Below, one piece after another: positions 58,730-64,000 of a stretch of DNA of 64,000 nucleotides; positions within the stretch are counted from its first letter, which is position 1; each line of letters starts with the position of its first letter. Source of the DNA: Leptodactylus fallax (taxonomy: Eukaryota > Chordata > Amphibia > Anura > Leptodactylidae); assembly GCA_947044405.1 (NCBI GenBank), contig CAMRHE010000028.1:10274001-10338000 (forward strand). The letters run 5' to 3'. The notes below the pieces were generated by a model. That model saw only the letters and a list, made by a program, of their open reading frames with translations. It ran no database searches and was not told the DNA's origin. Position numbers and translations under genes: made by a program.

Positions 58730-61124
58730 ATAGGTTCATGAAGTATATTACAAAAATGTTCACAAAACCAACCCAACAAAACTGTAAAAAAGTGAAGCGA
58801 CAGTGACACTTAATTTTCATTACTTTTGTTACATTGGAACAATGAAGAATCTGTTTCCCATTCTATACACGCCCTTTAAATATTTTCAGAATTTGACTCA
58901 TCAGATTGAGGATTTCCCGGAGAGTCAATGGGGAAGTGAGTTTTTCAAATAACTCTTATACGTAGTTACGATGTCTAGAAAAATCCTGTCTAATAAATTC
59001 CATCTTGTCAATTGAAGCTTTGCCGTACTCGTGACTCAACAAACAGAAGATGCTTAATCTAAATGTAAACATATTTACAAGTGAAATGTACAGTAGGACT
59101 TTCTTCTGCCAAGACCTATTAAATCCACAAGACAGAGACTCAATTACTGACAAAACAAGCCTCAGTATTTACACTGGAGCTGTAATTTTCTATCGGGAAT
59201 TAGCAGACCAGCTGTTATAGATAAAGTTCCACTTAACAGCACATTTAAGAAGCTAAAACAATCAGAAATAAAAAGAAATAATTATGTGGTTAACATTTTC
59301 AAAGCCCAACTGTAAAATTGGATGTGCAGATGTGACAGGCGTTATTGTATCTTTCAAGGCAAATTGCTTCAATTTATCGCCTGCCACATCTGTAATGTAT
59401 AAATGGATATGGACATATGCACATTCCTTGAAGGGTAAATGTGCCCATGAAAATAATTTCAGCCTAGATTGTTTTTGATGTGCTAGTTGTAGTCATGCTT
59501 AGTGAAATTGCAAATATGCGCCTGCCGGGAGCAGTCATTCTGCTTTATTATTTCAGTTTGGGCTTTAACCTCTTCACTGTAGTGACGTTACCTGGAACCT
59601 GTGACGTTACCATAATCCAGATTATCTGATAGGGAAAAAAACATTGCTTACCTACAGTGTAAACTCATGGTGGGAAGTTTAAAGTGTACCCAACCTTTTG
59701 ACAAACTTTGTACTATGTATACAAGGAGTAACACTACTTCTACCCAATGTGCTTCTTCTCTGCATTTCTTAGCAGCTTTCCCCTCTGTAGGTTCTAGCTC
59801 TAATTTTCAGTTCTCCCTGACTGGTGAGTGGGGACTAGCTGTTATGATGTCTTCCATGCACAGCACATAGAAAGTAGAGTAGAATCTACTCCATAACTCT
59901 CCATCATGTACTCAAAAGTGGCATGATCATGGAGGACATATGTAGAGAAGTACTGACCTCTTTTGATGTGAATAAAGCACCTGGGGTGAGATAGAAACTT
60001 CTTCATCAGCACTTTTCAGTCTTTTGATTTCCGGTTGCTTTCATTATTCACTGAGCTCTTCTTTGGTCCTCCTCCGTTTCATCTCCATAGACTTCTGTTT
60101 TGAGCTGTCATTTGATACACTGTGACTTTTTGTCTGTTTTGTTCAGAGTGAAAGTCAGTTTAGCAGGTACAGAATAGCAGAAAAAGATCCAGATAAGATT
60201 AGGAAGCAGCGTCTTTCTGTGATAAAATATATTATATGGATTCTTATATTTTTGTGTACTATTGATTTAAAGTTTGTTGAAAAGTTAGCACTCTTCTTTC
60301 TCACTCTTCCAAGATATCCAAACAGGGTCTCTTTCCAGAAGTGAAAGCTGCAAACAGCTCAGCTTAAGGTTCGTGGCAGGCTCTATCACAACGCTGGGAC
60401 CTGGACCCTTCCAGGCTCCATAGGAGTAGGGACAAATACAATTGTGTGGCATTCTATAATGAATTCTAAGGAATTTATCAAGACAGTCTCCCTTAGGCTT
60501 AGAAAAATAAGTTACACATCTTTCTACTTCTTCTAAGCTAGATAAGGTCACAGCCAAAAATGAAAGCCCATGTTTGGCTGAAGATTGTGCTTTCCAAATT
60601 GAAACTAGGTAAAATATAGTAACCAGGGCTATAAGCAGGCCCAGATTACGTTTGGTAAAGGCCTCTGAATCAGATGATCTAGCAAATCCCTTAGTCCTCA
60701 AAAATGTGTCAATCGCATGTTCAGCCAATGGTCTTCCTCTTCTCAGCTGGAAAGTATAACTAAATGGCCATCATGGAGTGTGGGTGACGGAGGGCCTCTA
60801 AGTTCTCGAGTTGGTACAAGTCCCAGGTTACATGCCCAATTTGCTCTCCTTATGATCTCCTTATGGCCCTTGTTATAAGCCTTACACAATTGACTTGCAG
60901 TAGTAATGTCTCAGACTACAGAGGGGTGGAGCATATTGGTCACGTGTGCTAATAAACTGACCCTGAGAGGCCATTTTATCAAGCAATGTTAAAGATTTGA
61001 TATAGACTGGGTAATATGGACTAATGTGGTAACTTGTACAATCATTAATATACACGTACTGTACTTTATTTATGTTACTTATTGTATAGTGTGTCAACTT
61101 ATTCCGCAGACAGATTGACATTAC
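58730..61124. other. No gene recognised; 58890-59480 candidate conserved DNA; one 147-codon frame
   Basis: 58890-59480 is repeat-free, with an internal inverted pair GATGTGACAGGCG / CGCCTGCCACATC at 59329-59389. 60285-60728 (minus) is a 147-codon open frame with one possible hydrophobic segment (NLGLLIALVTIFYLVSIW, residues 29-46) and several cysteines; I do not recognise it, and its length is near what chance allows in this window. Confidence 0.35.
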
Positions 61125-61320
61125 TTACATTGCTCACTGTCCTCATTGGGCCTCAAAATCTAAATTCCAAATTAACCTACTAGTATGTTTTTTGGAATGT
61201 GGGAGGAAACAAGAAAAACACAAGAAGATCCTACAAACTCCATGGAGATGTTGTCTTCGATGCAATTCAAACCCAGGACCCCAGTCCTGCATGTTCACCA
61301 CCAAGACAACATGGCGCTAA
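61125..61320. repeat. Interspersed repeat (TGGAGTGTGGGAGGAAA family), copy 2
   Basis: TTGGAATGTGGGAGGAAACA, CTACAAACTCCATGGAGATG, AATTCAAACCCAGGACCCC and ACCACCAAGACAACATGGCG align word by word with 38670-38820 and with the general frog/fish repeat I remember. Here the 20-bp terminal word is not amplified. Confidence 0.6.
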
Positions 61321-64000
61321 ACTTTAAGCAAAATATCCAATTTTCATGAAGGTCAGAAAATGCAGATTTTCTTAAACTGATAACTGGAAAAAGTTTATAT
61401 GGAGTATGAAAAAAAAAATCTAGAAAAGAATAGATTTTCCAAATATATGATGAAAGTTTAATATGGATAAAACCATGTTTTATCTCTAGCAAAACTGACC
61501 CTGAGATGTTTTGGTAATTTTTGGTGGAAATATTCATTTTTTAATAAATTCTCGGGGCTGTGAAATAATACAGTATTTGCATTTCAAGTCCGGCTGGTAA
61601 CACAACCTGACGTTTATGAACATAGATATTACACTCATAAACTGTAACACTGTCTGGTTATAACCATATCCAAAATTGTATGAGGCATATTTTCCTACAT
61701 AGTGGATGAATGGATCTTCTCATGCATCGAAGAAGTCAAGTCTCAGAAGGTAAAATTGAAGTTTCATGAAGAACATTCTTTAAAATAGGTTTTCAGCCAA
61801 AACTGTTTAGTTCATAGACTCTGTTTCTATCGCTATTCTGTGATTTGGCTTCTGACTGATCAGAATAGTTCCCAATGGATCCCTATGGATTATATTAGAG
61901 CTCCTTTTGGGCCCAGATAGAGAAAATGGTCCAGCACGTTGACAGGCAACTTGATCAAAGAGCAGATGCAGAACTTTTTCAATTCTTCAATTCTTTTTCA
62001 AAAGCTATAACTTTTTTACTTTACCATTCACAGTATGAGGGCTTATTTCTTGCAAGACAAATTGTATTTCTCAATGACACCATTTAATATTCTGCACTAT
62101 GTACTGTAGGTGCAAAATATCTGAGAAGGAGGTGGATCTTTAAAAAAAATTAGGGGCACCATGTACTGTAAGTTTGGGGGGAAAAATTGGATCACAATAT
62201 TCTGATATCTTTTATATTTCTGTCTTCTGAGCTGTGTAAGGGCTCCTTTTGGCAGGGAAAGCTGTAGTTTTTATTGATACCATTTTGGGAAATGTATAAT
62301 GTTTTAATTACTTTTTATATTTATTTTTTTTTTTTGTAGGGGGGAGCAAAGTGTCAAAAAAATTGTAATTCTTGTATTTTCCCCCATTAAGAAATTCACC
62401 ATATGGGATAAATATTTTTTAATAGTTTGGGCACGTTCAGATGCAATTAAACCTAACATTTGTTATTGTGGTTGTGTTTTAATATATGTAAAATTAGGAA
62501 AGGTGTGATTTGATATTTTTATATATTATATATGAATATCAACTTTTTTTTTTTTTTACTTGTTTTAGTCCTTCTAGGGGATTGATAAATAATGTTTTTA
62601 ATAAGGATTTTTGCCAAAGATGATCAAATTGCATCACTCATTTTGGTAAGTGTAGACCCAAGTGGAAAGGAAGGGATTATGGAAGGAGACATTTGTAGGT
62701 GTGCCAAAATATTTGGATACTTGATGTAAATGGCAAAAATATAGATTATAGGACCACAATGTAATGGTTATATATTCCGATTATTATGCATTATGTTACA
62801 ACTACTATATATTTACTTTAGGAGAAGAATAAAACTATCCATCTTGGGCTTTTTCCATTCACACAGCTCTTCAATGGAGTCAATCTCTCAATTGACTCAA
62901 TTGAATAAGCAATGAATGAGACATTAACTTAGACATTATAGAAACATACAGTCCACCTGCTTCTGAGCAGTCCATTGTCTGGAAATAGGAAAAAGGAGCA
63001 GACCGCTCCAACAATGTTTAGAATATTCTGCATTTCAGGAGTCTATTCTTTCATGTAATTTCAAGCCTTATAAGTGCTTTTAGATCTCATAGCTAAGATG
63101 CCAAGTATGGCACATTATAGGCTGGATATTCTGTAGACAACAGTGGAAGCCGCTCACTCTGATAGATCCTCCATGACTGTACTTAGGAGACTGACAAAGC
63201 AGTTAGCTCAAAGCATTTGTAATCATTAGATGTCAAAGACAGTCAGCGAGCACTGATGTACAGTACATGGGTTTCCGGAAAAAAGTAACAGGTATATACT
63301 ATATTGTGTGTAAAGAATATTCCTTCCTAAAGACCTGAGGTTAAATGTACTGTAAGTATGTAAATCTATAAAACAAGCAGAGTAATAAAACAAACTTCTC
63401 AAAGTATGACAACTCATATCAGCCAATTTACAATAATGTGAAATTTTTAGACAGATAAAAAGAGGGGGGCAATTGCAGCACAGTAGGAATGCTTTCAGAA
63501 ATTGAAGGGTTAATTTTTGCCAATTAACTAAATGAAAATCTTATCAATATTTGGCGTGGTGTGTCATTTCTGACGTCAGCAGTGGTCCAGTCAATAGTTT
63601 GTTATGGGGCCCAGTCTTTCCTAGTTATGCCCCTGACTGGATGTCACCAGTCGCAGAGAGGTGAGGGGGTCCCAGCACAGTCTGACATTGTCCAGGTAGT
63701 GATGCCGCTGTCAGACTGTCTAGGTACACATCCCTTTGACAACAGAGCTGGTAACATCCAGGTGTCAATATATTCATAAATCGCTAGGAGGAATAAAAAA
63801 GGGACGGCTCAACACAGAGTTCTAAGAGAAGATTCTCCAGACTTGATATTTCATGGAGAATATTCTAATAATATTAATATTATTCACTAAACAGACATGT
63901 CAGGACAGTTGAACGCAGATTCCCACAGTTAACAAATTCAATATTAATATCTTGAAGTCAGAAGAAGAAAAAAAAAATTAGAAAGTATATAAAGAAACCA
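61321..64000. other. No gene recognised; one solitary hAT-MITE end
   Basis: 63595-63635 (ATGGGGCCCAG...CTAGTTATGCCCCTG) matches one end of the hAT-type family at 25772 and 45673. 62700-62735 (AGGTGTGCCAAAATATTTGG) looks like a lone Tc1-type terminus. Otherwise AT-rich DNA with homopolymer runs and no credible frame. Confidence 0.45.

Overview
This window looks like non-coding vertebrate nuclear DNA, most likely from a frog (Anura). I found no host protein-coding exon, tRNA, rRNA or CpG-island promoter that I can defend. The case for an amphibian is indirect. The DNA is AT-rich and CpG-poor. It holds several Tc1/mariner lineages, including two with a DD38E catalytic spacing; the DD38E 'Intruder' family is reported mainly from ray-finned fish, lampreys and frogs. 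It also holds many palindromic MITEs and 30-70 bp minisatellites of the kind common in frog genomes. Every recognisable protein-coding sequence is a decayed transposon or retrotransposon gene.

Layout. 1-2310 has no feature. 2341-6491 is a cluster of three different Tc1-like elements separated by 40 and 24 bp: a 1.63 kb DD38E element with 273-bp inverted repeats, a 1.5 kb DD38E element, and a 0.95 kb internally deleted DD34E element. A fourth Tc1-like element lies at 11470-12794 with an intact DDE triad but no N-terminal DNA-binding region. A second copy of the 0.95 kb deleted element lies at 29921-30847 inside a TATC microsatellite; it shares the same internal deletion and the same frameshift as the first. 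An L2/Rex1-like LINE occurs twice: a 5'-truncated minus-strand copy at 26229-27194 and a longer copy with endonuclease and reverse transcriptase at about 50690-53517, inserted in a 63-64 bp minisatellite. A short retroposed family with 13-bp target duplications occurs at 44000-44191 and 56019-56148.

Non-coding repeats fill much of the rest. There are hAT-type MITEs with 8-bp target duplications (7581-7730, 25772-26202, 45673-45922), PIF/Harbinger-like palindromes (9628-9891, 35242-35480), TTAA-bounded MITEs (21485-22060, 24477-25238, 58047-58729), and tandem arrays at 14330-15140, 27853-28880, 32490-33105, 38801-39000, 39620-40930, 40960-41960, 45923-47165 and 50060-50690. Several repeat-poor stretches with homeodomain-type TAAT cores (13250-13900, 23740-24260, 36640-37190, 48570-49480, 58890-59480) are candidate conserved non-coding elements, which would fit a gene desert or a very large intron.

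No coherent new gene system is visible. The most informative signals concern transposon evolution (shared deletion derivatives, inverted repeats that swallow the end of the transposase gene, nested insertions with clean target duplications) and arrays that multiply protein-binding or splice-like motifs.
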